Shown: positions 1-13,070, numbered from the stretch's first letter. The stretch: 64,000 bases of DNA from Castanea sativa (GCF_040712315.1 NC_134013.1:16217001-16281000), one strand, 5' to 3'. Notes: a model not told the origin generated them from the sequence alone. A program made the numbers and translations.

Positions 1-3000
1 AAATTTTTATTCTTTTCTTCCCTTCTTCCTTTATCCTAAATCCCAACTCTATATCAATTAAGCATCTTTATTCTTGCATGCAATAATGAGGAGACTTACT
101 CATATGCTTTGCCTCTCAAGTCCACAGTTGCTGGATGAATAGCAGGTTTTCCTATTGACAAGGCCCCCGGATTTTGAGACCAACGCCTCACAGTCATCAT
201 TGCCTAATGTCCAACAAATACGGTCAATGGAGTTAACATTCTAGACAAATGCAAGCATTACCAAAGAACCAAAAATACTGGACTTTCACTTGACTAGAAA
301 TAATAGACATTTAAGGAAAACTACAAAATCCATATTTGTGAGTTGCAATGGATGAGAAAAGCTTTTTTTTCCTCTTTTGTTTTATTTTATTTTTATTCCT
401 GATAAGTTAGTGGCCCAAGGGGAGGGAAGAGTTGAACCAGTGATTATACCTAGTAAATATAATTTTACGACTAATTTTTAAGATCAAACCCCCTGCAGTA
501 GGTCCACACCTTGGGGTTTATGGAGGAGAAAGGCTATATAAGTATAAAAAGAGAGAAAACCCTACTGTCATTGGAGCAGCAGCACAACGCCACTTATTCA
601 CAGGATTCTTCAAGTTAGTTACAGTTGCCAAGTAACCATTCAAACCAGCTGCTAACATATGATAGCAGATGTGTCCAAGAACCTGCAAGGATATCAAATA
701 ACTATGATCATGACAGGTGATAAAATATTTATAGCTAAAAGGCTGACAAGCCAAAGCAATGCCAAGTGTTTCCATACATAGGCATAGTCACAGTCAAATT
801 TTGATGGTAATGATCCCCGAGCCTGATAACCAAAGAAGTGACAGATAGCATTGAATTTCTTCCCTTTGTATGTGCCTTCTTTCTGCTCAAAACACCAAAC
901 ACATCAGCAACTGCATTTTGTTACAAAAAATAACTTAGTTTAAACAGTTAATTGTAACCAATTCTAAGCCAATTATGGTTTTCTTATCCCAAGAAGCACT
1001 TATTATCTCACCTAGAATCATGGTTCAAATATTTTAGGCATCAAAAAGAAAAACATACATGATAGAAGTAAAACAAGAGGTTAAGGAATGCCTTCTTAGA
1101 GGTGTTTAATGATAAAGCGAAAGGAGAGCTAGATCATCATATGGCACATAGATTATCAAAACTTTAACGAGGGCTACAAGTTTTGAAGAATGACAACAAA
1201 ATGCCATGCTAGCATAAAAGAAGAGAGAGAAAAATGACAAGCAAAGAACAAATGGACACATTATGGGTAGTTAGGCCAATTGGATTCATTTTCCCATCCT
1301 CTTAAGTGGTTAGCATTTCACTTCTAATATCATTTATTGACATTTCCTTCTTTAATAGAGTAGAGGTCTTTTTTTTTTTTTTTTTTGAGAAAAATAGAGT
1401 AGAGATTCAAGTATGAGAAACAGAGAGGGAACATCATTGGATAATTTGCAACCAGAAAATTATTCACAGGAAAAGAGAAAATTAAAAATACAGTATTGAC
1501 AGTATATGGGGGGAAAAAAAAGAAAACAAAAATTGAATGGAGATTAATCTATAATACCAGTCGCTTGTTCATTTCTGCCTCCACAAGATGTGCGAGAAGT
1601 TTCTCTGTCTCAATCTGTAATATAAAGCAAAAACGATATAAGAGATCTTGAAGTTTGATGATTCCTTTTCAAAACACAACTCTCTGAAGACCATTACCTG
1701 GGACAACTGTGCAGAGTCATCAGATTCAGGGTAAAGGAGCAGCTGTAACATTCAAAGACACAATCTTAGATGAGCCCCATAACTCATTAGAATAAGATTA
1801 AGTACAATGCCTTATAATGTGATTTTTTTGTGGCAAATTGGTACCTGTTTCTTAATAAAGGGTGGCAAAAATTCAAACAAAGCAGATGCCCAGGGTGAAA
1901 GTTGAGTAGAAATGTTGTCAGTGGAAATACCTTGCCTGAGCAAACTATGAATTTCCTGAGGTCCAAGATGTTTATGTTAGAGCATAAAATAATATAACTC
2001 ATTAGTCTCACATGAAACTATGAAGAGAAAATTGCAACATCAGTTTTCCATGGAAACAGAAGCCACTGGTATGAATGATGGTTCAAGATAATTCATCTTA
2101 ACAGGGGGGTGGGGAGAGAGAGAGTTGCTATGAAAAGGAATTATTAGTTCGAACTGCCTGTTACCTTCAATAGGGCATATATTTCAGGGATGCTTTCTAT
2201 AAGACCTTCTGGTAGTAAGATGACTCCATGATACTTGTCTGGTCCCCAAAATGAAGTGGGGAAAAAAAGAGATAGGTCAGATAACAAAAACTGAAATTAT
2301 CACCAACAACATGAAAAAGCTTGAATTATTTAGAACCTTGCTCTGCCCTAGCTTGAACTGCATCACAAATTTGTGCTGCAATATCAAAAAGTGTAAGCTT
2401 TGAGGCAGCCACCTCCTCCCCAAGAATAACCTGCAAAGAGCATATCAGGTTATATTTAGAAAAGAGATCAAGAAAAATATAAAATATATGTCGATAACTT
2501 CACAATGGCATAATCAAATTGCATAACACCAAACAAGAAAAGCTAACCATATTGGGATGGGATTGGAGGGTGCACTCCAAAGCAACATGGGATGCCTTCC
2601 GGCCCATGAGTCGGATAAAATAATAATACTGGAACAGAAAAGAAGTTATGGAAACTTTTAGATTGAGAATAGAAGAAAGGAACAAAACAGATAGGATACT
2701 AAAAGCAATTACAAGAGCTCTCGATTCACCATAAAAGAGGTTTATGGCGCAACAAGATCAATAAGGCTACAGAAAAATTCTAACGTCAGTTCACCCTTTA
2801 CCTTCTCCGCGGAGAGTGCATCAGTGCAGACATTGCTAATGAGCTGGGAATTGACCTGAAAGAAAAGAAGAAAATTGATTTCTCATCCTCAAGATTCTTT
2901 AATTACACCTAATTGCAAATCAAGGGTTAACGTGCCCCAGCTGCTACTTGCATGTAATCTCTCAAGGTAATAAGAAACAGATAAAGGAAAAAGGAGGTAA

Positions 3001-5541
3001 TATAAAAGAAAAAATATAAAGGGGGAAAAAGTTTTTCATCGTCCTTAATCAATAAATTTGCATGCATATATTTCCCTACCAAGTAAAAGGTCATTACCAT
3101 TTGGCTAATTATGCACTAGGGAAATAAAGGCTTCCTCCAGGAACCTTTTTTTTTTTGTTCCTTTTTTTAGGTAACTTCCTCAGAGAGCATGATGGTTATT
3201 ACTACACTTCACTTTCAAGTAAAAGATCAACATCAATTGACTAATACCTTACATATTGTATCAAAACCAACATTGGTCTCCACAAACTGGTTCTTCAGAT
3301 CTCCATTCAGTGTAACAGGTACACCAATCACCTGTCAAATTAATAGAAGTTCTATTAATAGACCGTGCTATCATAAAAACATATCTAGATTAAAATTACA
3401 AATGATGCAAGTAATAAAATTGCAACAGAAGCATTTAAAAATCCAATTGCTTTATTCTGGAGACAAATACCTATAAATATGAATGAAGTAATACATAAAA
3501 TTATAATAAATACATCACATGCAAAGTACCTTCGTTGGGCATTTTGCTACAGCAAACGTTTCAGCAAGCTGAGCAGCATCTGTGTTTGATGTCACTCCTA
3601 CAAAAATATCATAGATTTATACTCAATAACTTCAAATTAAAAATATATATATATACACACACACACTAACTGCAAACATATTCTACACCTTACCTCCAAT
3701 AATGACAAGGCCATCCAATTTCAAATCTTTGCAAGCATTTAGGGCAGAATTAACTTGCTCGGTTGTTCTAATTTGATCCTTTGTCCGTCCCAGCAAATCA
3801 TAACCACCTGGCCAAGCACAGCCAATTTATACGGTTCATAAAATTCAAATAATTTAATATCTCTAAGTGGTGATTTTCTTCCAGGATACCTACCTTGATT
3901 TTTGTAGGTTGAAAGAATGTCATCTGTAATCTCAAGAGTTTTCTTTGCGAATAAACCTTCTGAACCACCTGTTACCAGTTACAAAGGCGCTGGCTTAAGT
4001 AAATAATATTTGCTTCAACAGAGAAAATGCACACACCATTCACTTATATCCCAACGAAAGCAAAAATAAAACATAATCTAGAAATGAAACCCATCCATAA
4101 TTCTTTATGAGATCTAATGTTTTAAAGCAACCAAACAAGCCAGTTTCAAGTGTTGATGTGAGGAAAAATTCAAAGCAAATAAATAAAAACAAAGTAAAAT
4201 TGAAAATAATTATACATATCTAGATTTATACACACACACGCATATGGATATAATAAAATAAATAAAAAGACACAACAAACAAGCATACTAATTTAATTAC
4301 AAAAAACTAGATACTAAAAACTCAAATAGAAAATGCAGTTTACCGAGAAATCCAAGTAAAGTACTCTTGGGGTTGTGAATTTTAAGAGCACTGTAAAGAC
4401 CCCATACAACATTATGTCCTCCAGGAGATTGTCTCCCACAAAAGACTATTCCCACCCTGTTAAAAGATATGACATTGGATAAATAAGATGTAAATGTAAT
4501 ATAAAAAATGTACATGAGAGGACTATGCAATTATAATCAGATATGCACCTAAAAGCCGGATGCTCGGTTATGATCTGAGCATCTGGGACTTTTGCAGTGG
4601 CCCTGAGAAAGTGAGCCAAAGGCTGACCATAAGTGTTGGGAAAGTAACGGGCTATGGAGTGGGCATCAGCGGGGTCTGCTGCTGCAGCTGCATCACCAAA
4701 TTCAACCCTGACAGTGGTTCCCTGTTTGATGATAATGTAGGATTACCTCAGTCATTATTCCAACTCTGTTAAAAATTAAATTATTAACCAGAAAGCACCC
4801 TTTCATGGCACGGATTAATAGATATCTCATTTATGTTAATTTTCATCATCAATAAACAGTAATAACTACACTAAAACACATGAGTATATGATTTATCGCC
4901 ATCAAATCAAAACCCTAAACTTAAACTGAAAAACACAATAAAATATTTCATAGTAACACAACTGACATGGGAAAATTCTGAACATCAATGCCATGAAACA
5001 ACAAATACGATTGAAAACAGTAATACCAATTAACAAGAAACCAATGGTCAAACTCAAAAGCATAAATCTTGAGCTAAAAAAGTTGCAACAAATGAACGTT
5101 GCAGGGTTTTGAAGATATTATAATAGACAATTCTCAGTGACAAAACAGAGTGGCAGTAGACAAAAATAGATCTAATCAACCAGTTCCATGAATTCTTTTC
5201 GCACGCAAGTAGATCTAACACACAATCAGATCACAGATTTTTTGTCAAACACATAGTGAGCAAGCCATTGCATGTAAAAACCAAAACCAAAACAAAAACA
5301 AAAACAAAAACATATTCAGCATAATAGGAGAAAACCCGATTGGAGATCAACCATAAAAAAAAAAACACAAAACGAATACAAGTGTAAAATAAAGAACAGA
5401 TTTTTAACACGACAAGAACTTCATAGTAAAAGAAGGGACGGGGGGGGGCACCTGGAGACAAGGAGGGAGTTCAGGTTGGTAAAGAGATCGGAGTTGTTGA
5501 AGGTCGGAGAGTTCTCTGGGAATGCCGTAATCTGAATCCAT
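1..5541 (-). CDS. PFP-ALPHA: Pyrophosphate--fructose 6-phosphate 1-phosphotransferase, alpha (regulatory) subunit, 3' end missing
   Basis: Regulatory subunit of the cytosolic PPi-dependent phosphofructokinase, which reversibly interconverts fructose 6-phosphate and fructose 1,6-bisphosphate. Seventeen exons with GT-AG borders join in frame: 5541-5452, 4721-4549, 4456-4344, 3968-3894, 3807-3694, 3597-3530, 3331-3248, 2855-2802, 2628-2548, 2430-2337, 2238-2165, 1955-1845, 1742-1698, 1614-1558, 882-778, 682-566, 203-100. That gives about 519 codons of roughly 616 expected, so about 100 C-terminal residues lie off the left edge. The start is the first ATG, encoding [11 protein letters not shown], as in plant alpha subunits. 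GRQSPGGHN lies near residues 95-103. The PFK active-site GGDD reads GGVT (about 188-191), and the T-I-D-G-D motif reads TLNGD, so both catalytic Asp positions are replaced. This marks the alpha rather than the catalytic beta subunit. Intron 14 and the 683-777 intron are AT-rich with no other gene. Confidence 0.95.
1354..1404 (-). mobile_element. Ultra-short retroposed poly(A) tail with 12-bp target duplication
   Basis: AATAGAGTAGAG occurs at 1354-1365 and again at 1393-1404. The 27 bases between read, on the minus strand, as TTTCTC followed by a long A run and GAC. A direct repeat hugging a poly(A) tract is the signature of LINE-machinery insertion. Almost nothing but the tail was inserted. 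It lies in the intron between 882 and 1558 of the PFP alpha gene. Confidence 0.55.
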
Positions 5542-5708
5542 CAGAGAATTCCTTGGTGTTCGCTAACTCTGTCTGCGACTGAGAGTTCCTTTTTTTATTT
5601 TTGGTTTTGTTTTGTTTTACCTAGTTTTTGAGGAGGGAGGTTTTTGGTGTTTGTTGGGGTTTGGGTTTGAGATTAGTAGTAGTAGTTGTTGTTCACTGTG
5701 GGAGGGTC

Positions 5709-5718
5709 CTTATAAAGA
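5709..5718 (-). promoter_or_regulatory. Possible TATA box of the PFP alpha gene
   Basis: Read on the minus strand, TTTATAAGGA lies about 170 bases upstream of the PFP alpha ATG, in an otherwise GT-rich leader. Position and sequence suit a plant TATA box. No transcript start can be seen. Confidence 0.35.
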
Positions 5719-6103
5719 CCGTTTTTAAAGGGGGAAAAGGTGGTGACTCGGCGATACAACCAACCTTGTTGCGGCCACAGTTTTGGTTGTCCTAGCTCTT
5801 CTTTCTAACTTGCCTCTGTTTTTTCTATTTTATTACGTAAATGCCATGGGTTTTTTCTTTTTTTGTGGGTTTGACTGATTTGCCCTCTGCTTCTCGAATC
5901 CTTGAATTTTACTCGTTGGGATCCTGTTCTGCGGATTTCAACTGTACTTCACCGACCCTTTTGTCATCACTGGTATACCAAGATCAACGTGATTACCACC
6001 GTTGATTTATCTCTTCTTACGTACTTTGTTTTTTCTTAGCAATCTTTTTTTCAACAAATTTAGAATTATTTTTAAACCCAAATAAAAAATTACAAAGATA
6101 AAC

Positions 6104-6283
6104 GATCCGTTTGAGATCGGCTTATTTTACAGAAATTGAAAATATTTTAGATAAAGGTAAAAGTTAGCTGAAATAGTACAGTGAGACTCATAAATAATAC
6201 TAAAAAATATAATAAGACTATAAATAATAGAAAAAACAAGTTAAATAGTATAATAAATTGGCAAATTTTTGCCAAATGCATCC
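6104..6283 (+). mobile_element. MITE copy 1 (GTCCGTTTGG family)
   Basis: About 180 bp with decayed ends GATCCGTTTGAGAT and GCCAAATGCATCC. The core holds GAAATAGTACAGTGAGAC followed by a short ATAAATAATACTAAAAA stretch. The same core recurs in three other places in the window (10034, 13933, and inverted at 53784). Non-coding, with GTTTGG-type terminal inversion. It is probably a non-autonomous hAT-like MITE; the superfamily is inferred. Confidence 0.55.
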
Positions 6284-9200
6284 AAAGTATCAAAATAAAA
6301 ACAACAGGCACAAAGACATACTTTAGTTTTTTTTTTGTTAGTTGTATTGGATCTGGATGGTATATCCATGATTCTAGCATGAAGTCATGAGCTCGTAATG
6401 GCCCATGCGGATGGTTGGAAAGTTGTAACTCAAGAAGGATGGAGTAATTAAAAAGGCACAATTATCAACACAATTATCAACACGGTAATCACTTTCACGT
6501 ATACTCAAAAATAAATTTATCACTTGCACTTTGTCACATCACTATTGTGGTAAAAAATTGTAAAAAATTTTGTAATTCTAGACTTTTTCAATAAATTATA
6601 ACATATGCACTATATATGCACCATCTATAGTCCTTCCCATTAACATAATTTAAGAATAGAAGTGTTACCATCTACAATATTTTCATAATAGATTACAAGT
6701 AGTAAGTTGTTATCACTTAAAAATTTTTTTTTATCTATCGATAGTAGCTAATAACAACTTGTCACCTAATATTTATTATGAAAAATATTACGTAGATAGC
6801 ATTTCTCATTAAAGAATGATTAAAACATAAATTAGTTATTAGGCAAAACAAAGTTACAGTTTTTCTCAACTAACAAAAAAAAAAGATGAAAAGTTAGATA
6901 TATTTAAGAAAAAGAGATTCTAGCTTCTGGTATATGCTGAAAACCAAAAGTCAAAACATCTCAGTTCCTTTTTCACAGTTTCCCATGTATTTATTTTCAT
7001 TTCATGTTCCTTTTTAGTACCAAAAATAGGTATTCTGTTGAATATTTCATTCATTTTAATTTTTCTAAAACACTTTTTATAGTTTTTTAATACAAAACAT
7101 CACGTTGAGAGGTCAACTGCTACGAAGCATGGTCATCAATGTTATTATTATAATTCATTATTTTTCTCTTTAAAAAAATCGTTCATCTCTTTATCAGTTT
7201 TTTTCTCTTTATTTTAACAGTTTTTTCTTGCTTTCATCATTTATCTCTTCAAAAAAAAAAACTCTCCATTTCTTTAATAATTTTTTTTCAGTGACAAAAT
7301 TTGACTACAAATTTAATTATATATAATCAAGTTTGTAACCAAACTTTATTCTTATTTTTAATTTAAATTCAAGCCATAATATTACTTAACCGGTTTCGGC
7401 CGCCCTGGGTTTAAGGATGTAGCCTACAAAATAATATACTAATACTTTAAGATAGAAGTAGAACCTATTAGCTAGGGAGCAAAAGTGGTTCGCGGATTTG
7501 TTTAATTTGGTTGAATCAAGATAATTTTGTTTAACATTACACAAAAGTGGCTTTTAATAAGATAATTTTTAACTTAGATGTGAAATACAGAAAGTTGAGG
7601 GGCAAAGTATAGAAAGATAGCACCGGTCGCACTTAACAAAGCTGACCGGCCGGAAGATGAAAGATAGGTGCTTGCTTGTGCTTCATTGTGCACATTCGGT
7701 TGGAATATGCTGTTAGGGACATTTTTGTAACTTAATGGAGGCCCACTGACTTACCAACCAATGTTTTTATGTAATACTAACTTCAAAAACACTGGCTATA
7801 TGTATCCTTCACCTAACTCTCCACCAATGAACTTTTCTCTAACGCCATGTCTCCTCAGGTCAAGGCATTGGGCTACTCTAGAAATAGGAAGGGTCAGTTT
7901 TCGTTTTTTTTTCTTGAGCTCTAGAATAGGGTAGGGGGTTGGAAAATGGAAATGGGACAAGATGGTTCAATTTTGGATGCTCCATTTCTTTTTTAAGACT
8001 TGGAAAAAACTGACATTCACTGTTTCACACAAGGCGAGACTAGAATAAATCATCACAAGACGTAAACAATTTATCATCTAGAATATAAACAAGATTGTTT
8101 AGATTTGAATTTTATCTAGGTCAATGAAGAGTTTTTAAGATAGAAATTAAAATAGTGAATTTGAAATACTAATATTGAATTTAAAAATATGATATTCTAA
8201 AAATACTTCAAGCTAATACTTTGTTTTTAACGCATACCACTTTATAATCTCTGTTTAGATTTATCTTGAAAGAAATAAGATACATACAACACAAACGAAG
8301 TTTTTTAGCATGGTAATTTAAGTTATTAAGTTATTATTACTTGAAATAATAAACGGAGCAAATTAAAATACCTTACTTTCTAAAAAAATTAAAAATAAAT
8401 TGAAATATCTTAAAATTTTAAACTTTTGCTATAAAACACTCCTTAACAAGGTTGTAGTCCTTATTTTATGCTTCTAATAAATTTAAAAGATTTGAGTAGC
8501 TTTGCATCTTCAAATCCTTTATACATGTTAATCTAAATAGAAAAAATAATTAAGAATCTAATAATTTTGTAAATTAATAAAAATATAAAAAAGATTGAGA
8601 TGTTACAAGATGTCAAGATCTAAATATGGATCTCACAAAGATCCTACGTATTTATAATTTTACTTAAAGATGTGAATTAGATCATAAAATTTGAAGATTT
8701 AAAGATATAAAATAAGAATTTGATAACTATACGAAGAAGGTAACTTTGACATTATTTTTTCTTTTTTTAGAAAGTTGATTTGACAGTTATGAGATATAGA
8801 TATGAGAAAATAAAAGAATCACTAATGTTGACAATAACAAGATATGTATAAAAAAATTATGAATAAGATACATATATATATATATATATATAAAAGATTA
8901 AATCATACAAATAAATAATTATATACACACACAATACTTAAAATAGGGCAAGCAAAACCCAATCCTCCTCTCATCCCTCTTCAAGAGGGGAAGTACCCAA
9001 AGAGCAACTGAACACGAAATTTTTACCATCCCTGTATTCACTACATGAGAACATATCAATTTTTCAAAGAATGTTATAACTTAGTCCAATGCCAAGCAAA
9101 CAAACAAAAAATTAATGTGGATATTATCATTAATTTTCGCCCCAAAGGCCCAGATTATTTATAGTTGGTCTGTTAGAATTCTAGGTTAGGTCAAGTTCAC

Positions 9201-9290
9201 CTAACCTGATAGGAGCACATTCCAAATGAGGAGAAGAAAATGAAATCACACCCAAAGCATATGTGTCATGTGGCAAGAGATCTCCAACAA

Positions 9291-9372
9291 CAATCTCTCA
9301 AAATGCGTAAATCTCACAATAATGCAGTAATCTCTCAAAGTGTGTAAATCTCACAATAACGCAATAATCTCT
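9291..9372. repeat. 37-bp tandem dimer
   Basis: Two adjacent units of about 37 bp begin with AATCTCTCAAA and contain GTAAATCTCACAATAA. They differ at a few bases and are followed by the start of a third unit. No coding potential. Confidence 0.6.
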
Positions 9373-10033
9373 AATTACAATGTGTAGACGATCGTTCAAG
9401 TTTTCTAGTTAATCTTTAGCCCTTCAAAAATCGTACCACTATGCTCCAAATTCTTGACAAATATTCAGAAAAAGGAAAATAGGTAGATATCGGATTACTT
9501 TCTAGCTCACCTACCAAAGACAAAGAAAGCAGCCCCATATTCGCATTTTATGTCGGTCTCTCTAGCAAACCTCACACTCTCCATTTATTTTGGGGTAAGC
9601 AATGCTACCTAATTATAATATAACTAGCATCTAACCACGGGTGTTACCGGTTCTTTTATTTTTTTAAATTAAAATTAACAATAATTTGTATCTGTTATTC
9701 GTAATTTAAAAATATATTTATTTATTTTTCAAACAAATAAAAATAAAAATTATTAACTTTATAGATAAACAGTAATTTCTTTCTTAAATGTGATGAAAAA
9801 AAATCCTAAAAAAAAAATCTTAAATTTTAGGAATTTTTTTTGTTTAAAATTCAAAATTCAAATGAAATTTGTTATTTAACATTTATGACCATTTTTCTAA
9901 ATAAAGTTACTTTTCATTAATACGGATATTTTTAAATCATATAAAAGACCATTGAAATAGGAAAATCCTCTTATTTATAATATAGATAATGATGAGATTT
10001 AAGGTCCATTTAAGTAATAAGGATGAAATTTAA

Positions 10034-10235
10034 AGTCCGTTTGGTAACAGCTAAATATAACTGAAACTTAAAATTTTATTCTAAAAATACTGTAAATAAA
10101 ATTAAAAGTTAACTAAAATAATCTCATGAAACCCACGAGTAGTATTAAAAAGTGCTATAAGCCCCATGAATAGTGACATAAACAAACTAAATAGTAAAAG
10201 AAGCTGAACAATATAAGCTTAACCCAAACGCAACC
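10034..10235 (+). mobile_element. MITE copy 2 (GTCCGTTTGG family)
   Basis: About 200 bp bounded by AGTCCGTTTGGTAACAGC and CCCAAACGCAACC, which are inverted at their tips. The core has TAACTGAAAC, AAAAGTTAACTAAAATA and AAAAAGTGCTATAAG, matching the other three copies. Best-preserved left end in the window. Confidence 0.6.
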
Positions 10236-10783
10236 TTAGAGGTGCAGCTTTGTCAATTGAGAATATATCTCCTCAGCCAGAGATCCCTTCTCTTGCCCGA
10301 AGGAAGATGAAAATGGCTACTCCATGCATAAAACTCAGTCCACATTGTGCTACAATGAACATGGTAATATATACTAATATACATCCAGAATTTTTTCATG
10401 ATATTGAAACTTCAAACTGTAAATAACCAGCTTGAAAACTTCATATATGCTTTGATAAAGATGCTTAAAGCTCCTTTTACTTTTTTATGATTGCTAAATT
10501 ATAGTCACGATCCAACAGAGAAAGGTGGAGAACCATGCCTCAATAATGGAAACAGGAATACATACTTTCAACACAAAATAATATACCATGCGAAAAGGCA
10601 AAGAATAACGATTCCGCTATAATAAATAAACAGGGAACCATAACTTAATTTACTCATTAAAAATCCACCAGCATGTCCGTTAGTATCATTTATTATCACT
10701 TAACTAACTACTCTCAACACCTAGACATCAAAATAGAGAGACAACTGAGCATATAGAGGAAGAAGAAAGTCTCTCACAAAAAC

Positions 10784-13070
10784 TCAGAGAACAAGGTTTG
10801 TGAGAACAAGGTAACTCGGTTTCATTTTTGTCTTCGAAGCTTTGCATCTCCTACTCTTTACAAACGATTGTACCATCAAGTCTCCAAACGTCTTACTTCT
10901 TGCCCCTCTTAGAGCTACTCCTGGGTTTCCCTGTCCCACGTTTACGAGTGGAACTATTTCCAGGATTAACCGGGGCATTGCTGGCAGATTGAATAGGCAC
11001 ATGATGCCCAGGAACCAAAGCAGGGAACCCAACAGCAGGGATTCTGCAAAGTAACCATGGTCAACATCATCCAAGTCAAAAAACATGATTAGATTAGCCA
11101 TCACATAGGACAGAAGCATTATGAAAACAATACTCTTTCTTTTCCCACTTTTAAATGAACTAGGTAAAAGCTCAAACTAAAGATTTACTGAAACCATAAT
11201 GGTAATTCAACCAAACTTTGCAAGCACAGGCACAACAACCTCTTACAAGTAAGGTCATGAGAAATGAAAATTAGTAGAATAAGGAATACATAGAGCTGAT
11301 TAATCAACTGAACACAAACATGCAAGTTGCATGATGTAGTTGGACAAGAAAAACCAAATAGTTTACACACACCAATGTGAAGGCCAAACTTCTAAAAGAT
11401 CATCAAGGCTACTTTTTTTTTTCATTTAAAAGCATCGGTGAGTGTAATTTGGTCAAGATGAAGTTTAGTGCAGAACGTTGCTAGTTCAGAACAAGCAAAC
11501 CTTCAATTATATATCTGTCAAGAGATAATTAAATTCAACTTTCTGGAATATATTTGAATATCATCTTATCTATAAGGTTAGTCAGACTCAATAAATAAAA
11601 AAAGTGCTTTAGTACTCTCCCCTCAAATTAGAGGGGGGGAAAATCAGACCCAGACTGAACAAGTGAAAGATCTTTTAGTTAAATTTGTCAAATCTTATGC
11701 CACACTCAGCCAATTGTAAGTTCAAACCAGCTGAGCTCAAACAGGAACACCTAGTTCAACGCAGTCCACACAATAGTTCAATTCACTAGGCAGTTATACA
11801 TGGCATGTTTCCAATGGTGATTCTATAGTTCTCTCAGAATTAGCTATTAAACAACTTAGTCCCCTAGCCAAAAAAAATTAATAATAATGGTAATAGAAAA
11901 AAAAGCAAGAACCAGATGGTTGATGATTCATACCCATCAAGAGCACAGCAGACTCCTGCTTGGTCGCTGAAGCACCAAATGCGCTGCCCGAATGCAAACT
12001 AAGCCGTAATGCTTGATTCTCGGCGACACAGCACTGAAGCAAATGCCCCAGTCTCCTACATTCCCCTTCCAGATACCTAATCTTCAACTCAAGATCCCTC
12101 ACATACATCTTTTTCCTCTCCCTCGACCTCACCGCCGCGTCCCTATTTCTCAGCTGCCTGAAAAATCAAATCCATAAAGACATACAACTCTTAAAGACTC
12201 TTTACCATTCAGATAAAGTAATGTATCAAACATTCATACTCTTCCAATTGTATTGAAAGTCACAAATTCCCCACAACATCTTATTTTGCCAAAAAATTAT
12301 AGCCCATATCGATAAAATGTAATAAAGCACCACAGACAACAAAATTCCCAACATAATTGTTCTTTGTCATACAATTTCCTAATAGTAATTTAGTACCATG
12401 AATGAACAAAAAAATTCACCAACATAATTTGCCTTTACTAAGCAGTTCTATTTTAAAAATTTTAACAAAAAATTAAATATATAATAAACAAAGACTTGTT
12501 CTTTAAACGATTATTATACAAAATCAAACCCTAATTAAACATTACCTATAACAAAAAGTCTTTTTTTTTTTTTCTGATTTAAACAATAAGCATAACGCAA
12601 AATTGATATTCAAACCCTAATATAAAAACTTAGCAGTACCTTCTTCGTTTCTTGGAGGTAGGATCATCAGCACCATCATTATCATCATCTTGAGTTTGAT
12701 CATCGTTATCGACCTTCTCCTTCACCGAACTACCGTTTCCGTCATCGGAATCACCGGAAGAGTCCTTATCAATCAGAGAAGACGCGTCGACGACCTCACC
12801 GGAAGCCTCTACAGGGGAATTCACGATTATATCGGCGAAAAAGCTGTCACAGAACTCGATGCTCGGCTCCGCCAGGCCGGAATTGTTGTTGTTGTCGTTG
12901 TCGTCGTTCATCAAAAACGTCTGGATCTCGTCGATTCCCGGTGAAACCGAATCGGGTAAACCCATGGGTTCGAGAGAAAAACCATTTCCGTCCTCTGGAA
13001 AGTCATCAAAGAAACAATCCCAATCGATTTTTTGGAGTATTTCATCGTTTAAAAAATCAGCATCATCCAT
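10784..13070 (-). CDS. bZIP60: bZIP60 ER-membrane transcription factor of the unfolded protein response
   Basis: Three exons, 13070-12640, 12157-11934 and 11043-10784, join in frame to 304 residues. The N-terminal 135 residues are acidic and Asn/Asp-rich (activation-domain-like). The bZIP basic region NRDAAVRSRERKK lies near residues 148-160, followed by a leucine zipper to about 200. A hydrophobic segment follows (about 219-241, LLLGSLLWFLGIMCLF), then a luminal tail. This is the layout of Arabidopsis bZIP60: the unspliced form sits in the ER membrane, and IRE1 cutting of the mRNA frees a nuclear form. Both IRE1 stem-loops are present (see 11036-11949). The start ATG is the first in the frame, giving MDDADFLND. 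The two ordinary introns (482 and 890 bp) contain nothing recognisable. Confidence 0.95.
10893..11035 (-). other. bZIP60: Alternative reading frame exposed by IRE1 splicing of bZIP60
   Basis: Removing the 23-nt intron shifts frame and opens 47 codons that end at TAA 10895-10893. The predicted form has 260 residues, close to the 258 known for Arabidopsis bZIP60s. The new tail lacks the membrane segment. It is Pro/Ser-rich, then strongly basic (RKRGTGKPRSSSKRGKK), a plausible nuclear localisation signal. Confidence 0.8.
11036..11949 (-). promoter_or_regulatory. bZIP60: IRE1 unconventional splice sites in bZIP60 mRNA
   Basis: In the mature mRNA the end of exon 2 and the start of exon 3 form twin hairpins. 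The first has a 7-bp stem, CAGGAGU/GCUCUUG, around loop CUGCUGU. The second has a 7-bp stem, GGAAUCC/GGGUUCC, around CUGCUGUU. Cutting CUG|CUG in both loops (after 11949 and after 11036) removes exactly 23 nt: 15 from exon 2 and 8 from exon 3. This matches the known Arabidopsis bZIP60 intron except for one base (GATGG for GTTGG). The sites flank the ordinary exon 2/3 junction, so they exist only in spliced mRNA. Confidence 0.9.

Larger units (their letters stand above)
5720..10783. other. AT-rich intergenic spacer, PFP alpha to bZIP60
   Basis: No open frame here resembles a gene. It contains two MITE copies (6104-6283 and 10034-10235), a short (TA)n run near 8873-8892 and a 37-bp dimer at 9291-9372. 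Both flanking genes are on the minus strand: the PFP alpha promoter is at the left end and the bZIP60 3' UTR at the right end. Confidence 0.6.

Noticed and set aside
6147..6461. Open frame of 104 codons on minus rich in Phe and Leu
   Set aside because: Runs through MITE copy 1 and AT-rich DNA; hydrophobicity is what A/T-rich frames give.
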